Shown piece by piece: positions 36,174 through 45,030 of a DNA stretch of 64,000 nucleotides. Origin of the DNA: Rapidithrix thailandica (GTDB taxonomy: Bacteria > Bacteroidota > Bacteroidia > Cytophagales > Flammeovirgaceae). The position numbers and the translations under genes were made by a program. Within the stretch, counting starts at the first letter, position 1. Every line of letters begins with the position of its first letter. The notes beneath the pieces are model-generated. The model saw only the letters and a program-made list of their open reading frames with translations. It was not told the origin of the DNA and searched no databases. The stretch spans positions 124,001-188,000 of the forward strand of contig NZ_JBDKWZ010000007.1 in assembly GCF_039710355.1 (NCBI RefSeq). Direction: 5' to 3'.

Positions 36174-36818
36174 CTAAATCTCAAGCTTTCTTTTGACAAA
36201 ATTTATCAAGGCAACTTTCCATTCAGGCGTAGGGGTGGTGAGAATGTCTTTGATTTTTACCAATTGTTTATTGATCATCAATTCATCATAAACCGACAAG
36301 CGCAAGAGGGGCAATTGTTCTTTATATGCCGTAATGTCCTGCAAAAAATCTTCAAAGGCCCTGACTTTCCAAGCTGGCGCCCCCTTGCCATAGAGATCTC
36401 CGTACTCTTCACCAGGTCCGAAAAGACGTTCGGCCCGCGCATGAGTCCATAGCTCACCCGCCGATCCTGCCATCAGACACTCTTTGTCAAACTTGCGGCA
36501 ATATTGTTGGTATTTGGCCAATTGAAACCCTTTAAACTCCTGGTAAATGGAGGAACGCAGAGTGATTCTCCGGTATTTGTTGAAATGCAATTGCTCATCC
36601 AACTGTACAATTCCCCGTTCCAGTTCCAAATTCCAATTCAGGGAACAAGTATTTGGTAAATGTCCGGTTCCTCCCAATTCAGCAAAAATCCGTTGAATTT
36701 CTTCTTTGTATTCCTGATCATGGTTGCGTTGCAACCGGAACCCTGGGTAAGGATCAATAGCAGGCTTAAATTCGTCCAATAAAATATCCTCTAAGTTTTT
36801 CAGAAATAACTGCATCAT
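36174..36818 (-). CDS. Conserved hypothetical cytoplasmic protein
   Basis: A 214-residue protein without signal peptide or membrane segments. Notable stretches are CSLNWNLELERGIVQLDEQL, RITLRSSIYQEFKGFQLAKY, KECLMAGSAGELWTHARAER and FGPGEEYGDLYGKGAPAWK. The E-x-GIVQLDEQLHFNKYR segment followed by a Cys/Lys-rich helix (YQQYCRKFDKECL) has the flavour of small nuclease or restriction-like proteins, but no complete catalytic motif is visible and I cannot name a family. The gene is convergent with truC and 279 bases from the divergent GNAT gene. Confidence 0.7.
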   Translation of the reverse strand: MMQLFLKNLEDILLDEFKPAIDPYPGFRLQRNHDQEYKEEIQRIFAELGGTGHLPNTCSLNWNLELERGIVQLDEQLHFNKYRRITLRSSIYQEFKGFQLAKYQQYCRKFDKECLMAGSAGELWTHARAERLFGPGEEYGDLYGKGAPAWKVRAFEDFLQDITAYKEQLPLLRLSVYDELMINKQLVKIKDILTTPTPEWKVALINFVKRKLEI

Positions 36819-37097
36819 TGGTTTAAATTTTTGGGCTATGAAGTTTGCGTTTCACAGGACACTGGTTTGTTCTTCAAAATAAGAAAATTTCCCGCTAACT
36901 GCCTTGAAGAAGTCGCATTTTAGAAAAAATACTGCAAGTTTCTTCCGGTAGCGGAACGCTATCTTGAATAACTCCCGGAACCAAGGAGCCTTCCATTGGA
37001 GCATACAGCGGTATTTTTTTGTTACCTTTAGGAATAGAAGCAGCTGGCAAGACCTGAGAAGTAACCCTTGTACAACAAATTAAAAATTACCATAACC

Positions 37098-37547
37098 ATG
37101 ATCACCATTCGTAAAGCCAATACATCGGATTTTAAAAAAGTCCAGTTTTTACTCCATGGAGCACACCTTCCTTCGGAAGATTTACCCAAAGACCTGTCGG
37201 GCTTTCTGGTTGCCTATACCGGTGAACTACTGATAGGCTCGGTGGGAATAGAACCGTATATGCCTCTGGGGCTTTTGCGCTCGTTGGTCGTCAACCGGGA
37301 GTTCAGAAGCCAGCAAATAGGCCGGAAGCTGGTACAAAGAGCCTTGCATCATGCCTACCAACAAGGCCTCCGGGACATCTACTTGATTACCGAAGCGACC
37401 GAAGGATATTTTAAACACCTGGGTTTTGAAAGGATCCCCAGAAAAAATGTACCGCCCCCTATCCAACACACTACACAATTCTCTCATTATTGTCCCAAAG
37501 AGGCGAGCGTTATGCACCGGGTACTGCAAGCCAGTGATGCTTTGTAA
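37098..37547 (+). CDS. GNAT N-acetyltransferase (ArsN2-like)
   Basis: About 149 residues from MITIRKANTSDFKK at 37098; the frame's earlier ATG (37068) adds ten residues outside the fold. The GNAT acetyl-CoA loop is seen as VNREFRSQQIGRKLVQRALH (motif A, R/Q-x-x-G-x-G/R). ELLIGSVGIEPY, LLRSLVV and EGYFKHLGFERIPRK follow the pattern of the ArsN2 group, and the C-terminal CPKEASVMHRVL matches the CPxSAxxMxR end of those proteins. ArsN enzymes can detoxify arsinothricin or phosphinothricin-like compounds; no ars gene is nearby, so substrate is open. The stop codon lies inside a small GTAAAAAG/CTTTTTAC hairpin. Confidence 0.78.
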   Translation: MITIRKANTSDFKKVQFLLHGAHLPSEDLPKDLSGFLVAYTGELLIGSVGIEPYMPLGLLRSLVVNREFRSQQIGRKLVQRALHHAYQQGLRDIYLITEATEGYFKHLGFERIPRKNVPPPIQHTTQFSHYCPKEASVMHRVLQASDAL

Positions 37548-37590
37548 AAAGTTGTACTTTTTACGGGAGGAATTAACATTTTTTTACGCT

Positions 37591-37621
37591 TTTGTACTTG
37601 CCCTAAAGGCGAATATTTTTG
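37591..37621 (+). promoter_or_regulatory. Strong Bacteroidota promoter for the downstream T9SS cargo gene
   Basis: TTTG (37591-37594), 19 bases, TATTTTTG (37614-37621): a full match to TTTG-N19-TAnnTTTG. It would give a leader of about 155 bases before the ATG at 37784. Confidence 0.65.
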
Positions 37622-37783
37622 TATTTTACCTGTCCAAATAAACCCTACCTGAATTATCCCTTTTGCCGGTGTCATAATCCAACAAAGGGTATGTATACAC
37701 TACGCTTGACGTAAAGAAACCACCAGGAAGCTACTAGCCCAACCAACATTTCTTTTTTCTAAACTCCATTCAAACAAACGGTT

Positions 37784-38914
37784 ATGAATAAGCTTTACAG
37801 TTTCTTACTCTTCTGTATCTTCGGCCTTCCTATATATAGCATTGCCCAACCCTGTACCCATACCTTTGTGGATGGTAGCGTCACCTGGAGCAGTTTGTTG
37901 GGCAATGCCAGTGCATGGGACCAAGATTGTGTGGATACAAATTTCCCACAAGATGATGTAGACTTCTTTAACGGTAATGTCATTATCGAAACCCTGGACG
38001 GCAACGATGCCATTGTATTTGATGTCAATTATACCATTGAAGGAGATTTAACGATCCGCACACAAAGCAATGATGCGAAATTCATTGTGAATAGTGGCGT
38101 CACACTCAATGTAGAAAACCTCTTTTTTGAAAACCCCGGTAGTCAACCTGCAAATAATACCAATATAGAGATCAATGGCAATGTGAACGTAACTTTCAAC
38201 TTTAGTACCGGCAACAACAATCGTTTCAGTGTACCGGGACAACTATTTGTAGGGGAAAATATCATTTTGGGTAACAATAATACATGCGAATCTACTTGTA
38301 ATATTATTTATGGTGTTGCTTGTGTATCCGGTAATAATGATTTTTGTGAAGACCATGCCGTATTGCCCATTGAACTAAGCGCCTTCTCCGGAAAAATGAC
38401 CGAAAACCAGACCGTTCTCTTAATTTGGAAAACGGATACGGAACAGAACAACGCGACTTTTACCATAGAGCGAAGCCTGGATGGTTATGCGTATCAATCA
38501 ATAGGAGAGCTGCCCGGAACAGGCAATAACAAAACGCCGCAACAGTATCAATTTACAGACTTTCATCCCTTACCGGGAAACAATTATTACCGTTTAAAAC
38601 AAACCGACTTTGACGGGGCCTTTTCCTATTCTCCGGTCATCACAGTCCACCGCAATCTGGATATCTCCCAAGCCACCATTTATCCCAACCCCGGGGCCTC
38701 CGAATTGACTTTGGTCGCTAAAAACCTTACCCAATCGGATATATCGGTACAGTTGCTTAGCATCACCGGAAAGGTGTATTTACGACAGCAACTCCAAACC
38801 AAAGATGCTTACATCACCCGCAAACTTAACACTTCCACCCTACCTCGTGGGGTATACTTTGTCAAAGTACAACAAGACCAGCACTTATTCCTGCAAAAGA
38901 TTGTACTTCAATAG
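37784..38914 (+). CDS. Exported protein with T9SS sorting domain
   Basis: A 376-residue protein with a signal peptide (cleavage near SIAQ-PC, residue 22). Residues about 25-180 have repeated NxxI/NVNV-type strands (YTIEGDLTIRTQSNDAKFIV, NTNIEINGNVNVTFN, LFVGENIILGNNN), probably a short beta-solenoid, with Cys residues in CESTCNIIYGVACVSG. A linker LPIELSAFSGKMTENQTVLL begins a fibronectin-like domain often seen before T9SS tails. The C-terminal part (ATIYPNPGASELTLVAKNLT to FLQKIVLQ) is a type A T9SS sorting domain. Surface structural or adhesive role is inferred. It has its own promoter and terminator. Confidence 0.85.
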   Translation: MNKLYSFLLFCIFGLPIYSIAQPCTHTFVDGSVTWSSLLGNASAWDQDCVDTNFPQDDVDFFNGNVIIETLDGNDAIVFDVNYTIEGDLTIRTQSNDAKFIVNSGVTLNVENLFFENPGSQPANNTNIEINGNVNVTFNFSTGNNNRFSVPGQLFVGENIILGNNNTCESTCNIIYGVACVSGNNDFCEDHAVLPIELSAFSGKMTENQTVLLIWKTDTEQNNATFTIERSLDGYAYQSIGELPGTGNNKTPQQYQFTDFHPLPGNNYYRLKQTDFDGAFSYSPVITVHRNLDISQATIYPNPGASELTLVAKNLTQSDISVQLLSITGKVYLRQQLQTKDAYITRKLNTSTLPRGVYFVKVQQDQHLFLQKIVLQ

Positions 38915-38945
38915 CTCTACCTTGTTGTACTTGAGCAAGGTTCAC

Positions 38946-38979
38946 AAAAAAGAGATGGCTTAAGTCACCATCTCTTTTT
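38946..38979. terminator. Bidirectional terminator
   Basis: AAAAAGAGATGG / CCATCTCTTTTT with a 9-10 base loop, between the convergent T9SS cargo gene and the 2OG-Fe(II) oxygenase gene. Confidence 0.88.
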
Positions 38980-39012
38980 GTATTTCGGAGAATCACTTTA
39001 ATTCGATAAATC

Positions 39013-39783
39013 TTAGTTCTTAGCCGTTTTACTTTTGGAAAATTTACTTTTCAGTTTCACGGCAGGCACCCATAGTTTGGAAATAAAATACTTCAGTTTG
39101 TTGTCCTTTTTCACATGCCACTCGGTAGTTCTGGGACTTTCTTTAGGCTTTTCGTGCAAGGTATAAGCATAAGCAGCGATAGAGGAACGGAATTTTCCTT
39201 CCGGGAAATTGATCGGGTCATAGCCATGTAATGTATAACCCCGGCAAAGCATAATCACCAGACGGTTAAAAGGCACATCCACCTCGGTCTTTTCACCACT
39301 CCGGCTGTCTTCCAGCTTCAACTCTCCTCCATATTCCTTCTTCCAATCTTTATTCAGATATAATAACAAGTTCAAGTTTCGGAACCAGGTAGCATCCAAA
39401 GGATGATAGTTAAAATCTGCGTGCATATCCAAAAAGCTTCCTTTTTTCCCCTGGTGAATTCCCCCTCCGTAAAACTTTTGATCTATAAAAACGTCTTCGT
39501 TGGTGATGTACTGCAAAAGTTGTTGAAAGCGCTCGGAACGCAAGTCCTGATACAATTCCTCAAACTCCTCTCCCATCAGCCAAAACTTTGATTTCTCAAA
39601 TTTATTCTTGGCAAAAATATAGTCGGCACTTTTGGTTTCTATATTGGGAATTTTCGCATACAACTGCTCGATTTTATCTTCCTCACAAAATTGATCAATT
39701 GCCAGGTGCGGAAAAGGCTTTGCTTGCAAGAATTGCTTTCTGAGATCTTCTTTATGGGCTTCTAAGTATTCGAACCGGATCAT
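39013..39783 (-). CDS. 2-oxoglutarate/Fe(II)-dependent oxygenase (prolyl 4-hydroxylase-like)
   Basis: A 256-residue cytoplasmic protein. The iron triad is visible: His121 and Asp123 in FLDMHADFNYHP, and His186 in RGYTLHGYDP; Arg199 in KFRSSIAAYAYT would bind the 2-oxoglutarate carboxylate. The surrounding NLNLLLYLNKDWKKEYGGEL is typical of the P4Hc/2OG-FeII_Oxy_3 families (LYLN-W-GGEL). These enzymes hydroxylate proteins or small metabolites. The substrate cannot be inferred from context, since its neighbours are unrelated small membrane proteins. Confidence 0.85.
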   Translation of the reverse strand: MIRFEYLEAHKEDLRKQFLQAKPFPHLAIDQFCEEDKIEQLYAKIPNIETKSADYIFAKNKFEKSKFWLMGEEFEELYQDLRSERFQQLLQYITNEDVFIDQKFYGGGIHQGKKGSFLDMHADFNYHPLDATWFRNLNLLLYLNKDWKKEYGGELKLEDSRSGEKTEVDVPFNRLVIMLCRGYTLHGYDPINFPEGKFRSSIAAYAYTLHEKPKESPRTTEWHVKKDNKLKYFISKLWVPAVKLKSKFSKSKTAKN

Positions 39784-39982
39784 ATTTTCTTAAATTATAC
39801 AGTGCCTCAAGCACTTATAGCTGTTAAAAATAGGCAAATGAACAAGGATATAAATGCAACTCATTTTCTATTCACCTCTCTATCCCATTTACAAAGCTGC
39901 AATTTTTTTTACAAAAACCAGCAAAGCGTAAGCTCAGTACTCCCCTTTTCGTTGTAAGAGGTCAAAACTTTGCCTCAAAGTA

Positions 39983-40357
39983 TCAAATCGCTTCCGGATG
40001 CTGAACGGATGCTTTTCGAAACAAGATGAACATACCTAAAAAGCAAATCAATAATCCCAGGGATTCTCTGGATTCTTCAATATAAGGTTTGTCGGGTGAC
40101 ATGCCGTATAATAAATCTGCCGGCTCATGATGAACTAGCCATTCGTATACACTGGGCATCAACCATAAACTACCTATTAATGTCCCCAACATTCCAATAG
40201 TAATCAATACTTTATGAAATTTGCCAAACACTCCCATAGCCGCTACAATGGCCAAGTATCCATATACTGACACCCATAACCAAGGATCAAAATCATTGAG
40301 TTGCACATAGGCGAAACAAGTGTAAATAAAAAAAAGGAACAGGCTTACAAATTTCAT
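39983..40357 (-). CDS. Small membrane protein, TMEM220 family
   Basis: A 124-residue protein with four hydrophobic helices. The features FAYVQLNDFDPWLWVSVYGY and PYIEESRESLGLLICFLGMF fit the transmembrane family 220, found in many bacteria and animals, with no established function. The polar segment between helices 3 and 4 (HHEPADLLYGMSPDKPYIEE) is predicted to face one side of the membrane. Single gene on the minus strand. Confidence 0.75.
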   Translation of the reverse strand: MKFVSLFLFFIYTCFAYVQLNDFDPWLWVSVYGYLAIVAAMGVFGKFHKVLITIGMLGTLIGSLWLMPSVYEWLVHHEPADLLYGMSPDKPYIEESRESLGLLICFLGMFILFRKASVQHPEAI

Positions 40358-40454
40358 AGTATTTACTTTTTGATTGGAAATTGCTTTAGAGCTAAAATAA
40401 GCAATTTTGCGGATTAGCAGTCCGAGATGTGAAAAGGATTGTTTGTTTTATGAC

Positions 40455-41078
40455 TTACCCCAAGGCCCATTGTACGGTTTCGTAAATGGCCATACCGATA
40501 AAAATGATTCCGATAGCCTTATTCACCCATTTTCCTGTTTTCTGAATTCTTCTGACAATGATGGCACTTAAATAACCGTACAAGAATAAAACTAACAATT
40601 TGCCTAAGGCCACCCCCACCAAGAAAAAAAGGAGCGGTTCTGTGGAAAGCCGAATGCTATCCATGGATTGTAACATGGCTATGATGACCACCCAAAAAGG
40701 TACTGCCTGAGGGTTGAGCAAGCCGATAATAGCACCTCTGAGGAAAAAGGATGGGCTTTTACCGATTGTGGGGGAATGGGAGTGCCGGGCTTTTTTAAAG
40801 AAAAAAATTCCGCCTATGACGGTAAAAGCCACAATCACCAAAGCATGAATCAAGGCATTGCCCTGTAACAATTGTACAATCACCTTCCCGAATTGAATCG
40901 CCAAAAGTACATGAACCACCTCTACCAAGGACGCTGAAACGGCCAAATGCAAACCGGATTTCAAATTGCGATGTATCGTAGTGTTTATCACTGAAAGATT
41001 CACCGTTCCAAACGGAATTGTTCCCAGAAAACTTACACATAGCCCCAAGAAGAATTGCCCGGAATAAACCACCAACAT
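40455..41078 (-). CDS. LysE family amino-acid exporter-like protein
   Basis: A 207-residue integral membrane protein with about six helices. GTIPFGTVNLSVINTTIHRN near the start and GAIIGLLNPQAVPFWVVIIA in the middle match the two conserved parts of the LysE/RhtB superfamily (GPxxxxV and NPKAxxFW). Members export amino acids such as lysine, arginine or homoserine lactones. Specificity is unknown. The upstream region of this gene contains a GC-rich structured stretch (about 41175-41226). Confidence 0.82.
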   Translation of the reverse strand: MLVVYSGQFFLGLCVSFLGTIPFGTVNLSVINTTIHRNLKSGLHLAVSASLVEVVHVLLAIQFGKVIVQLLQGNALIHALVIVAFTVIGGIFFFKKARHSHSPTIGKSPSFFLRGAIIGLLNPQAVPFWVVIIAMLQSMDSIRLSTEPLLFFLVGVALGKLLVLFLYGYLSAIIVRRIQKTGKWVNKAIGIIFIGMAIYETVQWALG

Positions 41079-41174
41079 AAAAAGATAAGGTAAGTTGACT
41101 TTATTCTTACAACTCCGGTTCAGTCAGAAAAAATTCCATGTTTATTGATTGCCTGTTGGAGTTTTTGTATCTTA

Positions 41175-41226
41175 TCCCGGGAGGCCAGGCCGTCCCAAAG
41201 CGGCTGAGAGAGGGTATACCGGCACC
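41175..41226. ncRNA. GC-rich, structured intergenic island (possible RNA element)
   Basis: In an otherwise AT-rich gap, about 50 bases are strongly GC-rich. On the plus strand GGCCG - 8-base loop - CGGCT (41187-41205) forms a stable stem, flanked by CCGG (41178) and CCGG (41219) that could close an outer helix. CTGAGAG recalls the TPP riboswitch, but the rest of that motif (CCTGATC, GCGTAGGGA) is missing. Class and strand are unknown. Confidence 0.3.
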
Positions 41227-41342
41227 TTCAAAATATGCTATTATGTCCAAATAAATTTACATTTACCTTACATAATGCGAGAAATCTCTTAAAAAAACTA
41301 TTTTTTTAAGGGTCCATAAAATTTTCGGTAAGCCTCCGTACG

Positions 41343-41378
41343 TTCTAGCTAAACATGTACATCAATTTAAAGCTAGAA
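41343..41378. repeat. 8-bp inverted repeat TTCTAGCT / AGCTAGAA
   Basis: Two perfect 8-base arms spaced by 20 bases, ending 23 bases upstream of the vWA-like gene's ATG. It may be an operator for a dimeric regulator or a leader hairpin. Confidence 0.4.
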
Positions 41379-41401
41379 ACGATCAGAATAATTGACCGGA
41401 A

Positions 41402-42577
41402 ATGTATAAGACAAGCTTCTTGATATGGGTCATCTTTATCTCGCTCACCTCCCTGAGCCAGGCACAAAGCATCGCTGAGACCATCTACTCCCATGCTGCA
41501 CAAGTAACTATTCCTTCCTATCAAATGAAACCTTTCGATTGTCATTTGAAGATGGCTTACGGGCAGTTTAATTTGGAAAATGACGATGTCTTAAAAGAAA
41601 TCCTCAACGACAACATCAAAAGTGTAGCCTTGTTATACTCCGACTACCCGAAGGGCATGTCCTTTCAACGGTTAAATATCAATCGTTTTCAGGCTCTAAT
41701 CGAGCTTTATCCCCAACTGACTCAAGACCAATCCATCAAATGGTATTTGGTAAAGCAAACGGATTGTACAACCAAAGAAGACGCCAACCTGTTGGTTCAC
41801 GGATTTATCGTAAAACTAAAACAACGCCCCGAAGTGGTCAAAAATCAAATCCTGGGCAACCTCATTCCCGAGCGCACCCAGCAATTACTGGACACACTTC
41901 CCAAAGAAGATTACAAGTACGTTACTTACGGAAGAGACTTGACCTCCGTAGCTGCTCTGGAGCGAAACTTCACCCGTTGGAAAGACATTGTAACCGTCAG
42001 TGACTGGACTTCAAGCATGTATCCTTTTACAGGGCAAATACTGCGCTGGCATATTGATAATTGGGAAAGGAGCGGAATCAAAAATTTCGTTTTTTTTAAT
42101 GACGGAGATCAAAAAGAGGATAAAGATAAAGTAATCGGGGAAACCGGAGGCTTATATGCCATCCGGGCAGATTCGATTGACAACGTCATCAAGCTGATGA
42201 AACATATTGAGTGGATTGGCGGTGGTGGTGACATTCCTGAAAACGATATAGAAGCCTTACTTTTTACGCAAGAAAGATTTCCTGATGCCAAGACACTGGT
42301 CCTGATTGCCGACAATACCAGTGCCGTACGGGATATGAAATTATTGGAAAAAGTCAAAAAACCCGTACATATCATTATCGGAAGACTTAAATACAACCGC
42401 TTGATTTACCTCAACCCTCAATACCTTACCATTGCCAAAAAAACAGGAGGATCTTTGCACACCCGCAAATATGATTTTAACAGTCCGGAAGAACTGGAAA
42501 AACTAGAAAAGTGGTTGATCCACAAAAAAGAAACCACGCTAAAAAAACGCCAAAAAACCCGGAATACCGCTTATTGA
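41402..42577 (+). CDS. Exported vWA-like protein
   Basis: A 391-residue protein with signal peptide (cleavage near SQAQ-SI, residue 22). The N-terminal part is of unknown type. Residues about 195-345 look like a von Willebrand A domain: IVTVSDWTSSMYPFTGQ in place of the DxSxS metal site (here Asp-Trp-Thr-Ser-Ser), then VFFNDGDQKEDKDK, IEWIGGGGDIPENDIEALLF (the TGD-like part) and KTLVLIADNTSAVRDM. The C-terminus is a basic helix (KKETTLKKRQKTRNTAY). vWA domains bind proteins through a metal ion. Role unknown. Its neighbours are unrelated. Confidence 0.7.
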   Translation: MYKTSFLIWVIFISLTSLSQAQSIAETIYSHAAQVTIPSYQMKPFDCHLKMAYGQFNLENDDVLKEILNDNIKSVALLYSDYPKGMSFQRLNINRFQALIELYPQLTQDQSIKWYLVKQTDCTTKEDANLLVHGFIVKLKQRPEVVKNQILGNLIPERTQQLLDTLPKEDYKYVTYGRDLTSVAALERNFTRWKDIVTVSDWTSSMYPFTGQILRWHIDNWERSGIKNFVFFNDGDQKEDKDKVIGETGGLYAIRADSIDNVIKLMKHIEWIGGGGDIPENDIEALLFTQERFPDAKTLVLIADNTSAVRDMKLLEKVKKPVHIIIGRLKYNRLIYLNPQYLTIAKKTGGSLHTRKYDFNSPEELEKLEKWLIHKKETTLKKRQKTRNTAY

Positions 42578-42799
42578 AAGGAATTTACGTCTTCCTGAAT
42601 CATGGATAACGCTAATCCGGTAAAGTGAAAGAAGACCTACATTCCGTTTTTATCAAGCTTCTTCACGGCAGTGTACTCTTCCAAGCACTCACCCGTACTT
42701 ATTTTACTGACAGGGTACATTCCCAATTGCCTTTCGAAAAGTCCTTTGGGATTCTTGCAGTATCTTTACCTTTGTAGAAAGTCAAGTGATTCCGATGTT

Positions 42800-44413
42800 A
42801 TGAAAAAATATTCTCTATTAAGCATTTTTGTTCTATTGTTCACGTATCCGTTGTTAGGACAAAGCCCTCTCCCGGAAGCGGTAAAAGGCAGTTGGGTAGG
42901 TACTCTTCCCTTAAAGCCCTACCCGGACTTGTTCCGTATGGATTTGGATTCTCTTATTCAACTAAAATTATATTACAAACAAATACAATTTGACGCGCCC
43001 AAAAAATTCTACTTGACAGAAGATAGTATCTATTTGACTTTAGATCACCACGGATTTAAAGGCAAACTATACGGACAAATATGGGGCGATCATATTCAAG
43101 GAAAAATCCAAACGGAAAGCCAAGGGGAGATTCCCTTAAATATGATAAAAATAGAGCCTCAAGGCCTGGAGAGCCTGGCAAACCTCTTAGGCTACTTTGA
43201 ATTTGAACCGGGGCATATCGTGCAAATCGCTCCGTTTATGGTGGACTTTGATTTAACCCCTATCTCTATTCTGGACTACAAAACCGGAAAACAACGCATT
43301 GCTTTTCCCCGGAACGAGAAGTCCTATGTTGCCGGAAAGAAAATGCTGGGCATCTATCCTCCCGAAATCGAAGTTACTGTGGTAGAGGAACCCCGAAGTG
43401 AGTTTTTCACCATATCCCTGGCAGACGCCAACCAGCCGCCCGTAAACGGTCGAAGACTGGCCGATCTACTAAATCAGGAGGATATCCTCGTACACAATCA
43501 AACTATCGAGTTACATGGCACCATTACATACCCCAATACTACCGGCCCCTATCCTTTGGTAATCTTTGTGCCGGGAGCAGGTATGCAATACCGGGGAAAC
43601 ATGTTGGACGACTATATCCGCATCCTACCGTATATGGGCATTGCCACTTTGGTATATGACAAACGGGGCTGTGGCTTTTCTTCCGGATCTCTTACGGGAA
43701 GCAGTATTCAAGACCTGGCAAACGACCTGACGGCCTTTATCGAACATGCTGCACAAAATAAAAATATTGACCCACAACATATTGGTTTGGTAGGCTTGGA
43801 CCAAGCCGGATATGTAATGCCCGTATCGGCTAGTCAGACCGATAAAATTGCATTTATGGTGAGTTTGTCCGGCCCTACGGTGAGCATGATGGAACAAGAA
43901 CTGACCGCTTGTGCTCAACGAATGGCTGCTGACGGCTACACAACACAAGACATTCGGGCAGCTCAAGCATATACCCAAACCCTCTTCCGGTATTTGGAAG
44001 GGGAAGTAGATTCCACTGAGATGGTAAAAGCCTCTAAAAAACTCCATTCCGAGCCATGGAAACAGTTTGTAACTTCCTTTGACAATAAAGAATATGTAGA
44101 GTGGTGGCGAAAAAACTATGCCTTTAGTCCGGAAACATATTTGAACGAAATTGATATCCCCATCCTGGCTATCTATGGAGAACAGGATATTTTGCTTTCA
44201 GCCGAAGAAAACAGCCAAAAAATGAGGACCCATATCGACCGGTCGGATATTTCCACCAGCAGAATTGTCTTGCTTCCCGAAGCCAATCACTTGTTGATGT
44301 TGGGAGAAACCCGGGGTGATTTTCAATTTTCGGAAATCACGGGGTATTCACCGGAGCTGTTTCAAACAATCTTTCTATGGCTTAGAAAACAAACCGGATT
44401 GACCTCAAACTAA
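42800..44413 (+). CDS. Exported alpha/beta hydrolase with Asp at the nucleophile position
   Basis: A 537-residue protein from the ATG at 42800, which gives a proper signal peptide (MKKYSLLSIFVLLFTYPLLG); an upstream in-frame ATG (42671) does not. Residues about 25-230 form a beta-rich N-terminal domain. The alpha/beta-hydrolase core (about 245-537) has VIFVPGAGMQYRG (oxyanion loop) and VYDKRGCGFSSG. The nucleophile elbow reads VGLVGLDQAGYVMP: the position of the Ser in GxSxG is Asp334 (GAC at 43799-43801). Asp463 in IYGEQDILLS and His497 in LPEANHLLML complete a triad. It overlaps recX by one base (TAATG), so translation is coupled. Close relatives with GISQGG are peptidases/esterases. Confidence 0.82.
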   Translation: MKKYSLLSIFVLLFTYPLLGQSPLPEAVKGSWVGTLPLKPYPDLFRMDLDSLIQLKLYYKQIQFDAPKKFYLTEDSIYLTLDHHGFKGKLYGQIWGDHIQGKIQTESQGEIPLNMIKIEPQGLESLANLLGYFEFEPGHIVQIAPFMVDFDLTPISILDYKTGKQRIAFPRNEKSYVAGKKMLGIYPPEIEVTVVEEPRSEFFTISLADANQPPVNGRRLADLLNQEDILVHNQTIELHGTITYPNTTGPYPLVIFVPGAGMQYRGNMLDDYIRILPYMGIATLVYDKRGCGFSSGSLTGSSIQDLANDLTAFIEHAAQNKNIDPQHIGLVGLDQAGYVMPVSASQTDKIAFMVSLSGPTVSMMEQELTACAQRMAADGYTTQDIRAAQAYTQTLFRYLEGEVDSTEMVKASKKLHSEPWKQFVTSFDNKEYVEWWRKNYAFSPETYLNEIDIPILAIYGEQDILLSAEENSQKMRTHIDRSDISTSRIVLLPEANHLLMLGETRGDFQFSEITGYSPELFQTIFLWLRKQTGLTSN

Positions 44414-44889
44414 TGCGAACTTCCAAACACTACTCCGCCAAAGAGGCAATGGCTAAAATGGCCAAATACTGTGCATACCAAGAGCGCTGCCCTCATGAAG
44501 TACGGCAAAAGTTGTATACCATGGGCCTGGCCTATTCTGAAGTAGATGAAGTCATGGATTGGTTAATAGACGAAAAGTTTTTGGATGAAGAGCGGTATGC
44601 CCGTGCCTATGTCCGGGGAAAATTTCATTTTAAACGATGGGGAAAAATCAAAATCCGGCATCAACTCCGTGCCAAACAAATCCCCGAAAAAATGATCGAA
44701 TCCGGTTTTTCAGAAATCAATGAGGATGCTTACTTCAACACACTCAAAGAAATAATAGATCAAAAATTCTCTTCCCTACAAGGAGAAGATAGTGATTTAA
44801 AAAAGAAACAAAAGTGTTTCAACTTTGCTTATGGGAGAGGATTTGAACCGGAATTAATTCAAAAATACTTGAATAATATTTTGCCTTAG
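44413..44889 (+). CDS. recX: Regulatory protein RecX
   Basis: A 158-residue protein made of three-helix repeats, matching RecX, which binds RecA filaments and restrains RecA. Diagnostic parts are YCAYQERCPHEVRQKLYTMG, EVDEVMDWLIDEKFLDEERY, ARAYVRGKFHFKRWGKIKIR and the C-terminal FAYGRGFEPELIQKYLNNIL. The start codon overlaps the stop of the hydrolase gene. recA is not in this window. A short hairpin (TTAGC/GCTAA around a T-run) follows the stop at about 44885-44904. Confidence 0.88.
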   Translation: MRTSKHYSAKEAMAKMAKYCAYQERCPHEVRQKLYTMGLAYSEVDEVMDWLIDEKFLDEERYARAYVRGKFHFKRWGKIKIRHQLRAKQIPEKMIESGFSEINEDAYFNTLKEIIDQKFSSLQGEDSDLKKKQKCFNFAYGRGFEPELIQKYLNNILP

Positions 44890-45030
44890 CCTATTTTTTG
44901 CTAAGCATGATTAAATTAAATACCTATGTACCTCCTTAGCATATTCCGGTAGGTGATTATGAAAAATATTCCTTTGTAGACGGTGTGAGGGGGACAAACA
45001 TAAACAGACCTTATTATTATAAAAATCGCT

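Larger units (their letters stand above)
41079..41401. other. Intergenic region between divergent LysE-like and vWA-like genes
   Basis: Contains the GC-rich island 41175-41226 and the inverted repeat 41343-41378, described separately. The flanks are AT-rich. No gene is seen. Confidence 0.5.

Noticed and set aside
41175..41226. TPP riboswitch suggested by CTGAGAG
   Set aside because: The CCTGATC and GCGTAGG parts are absent, the P1 closing stem is not found, and the downstream genes are not thiamine-related.
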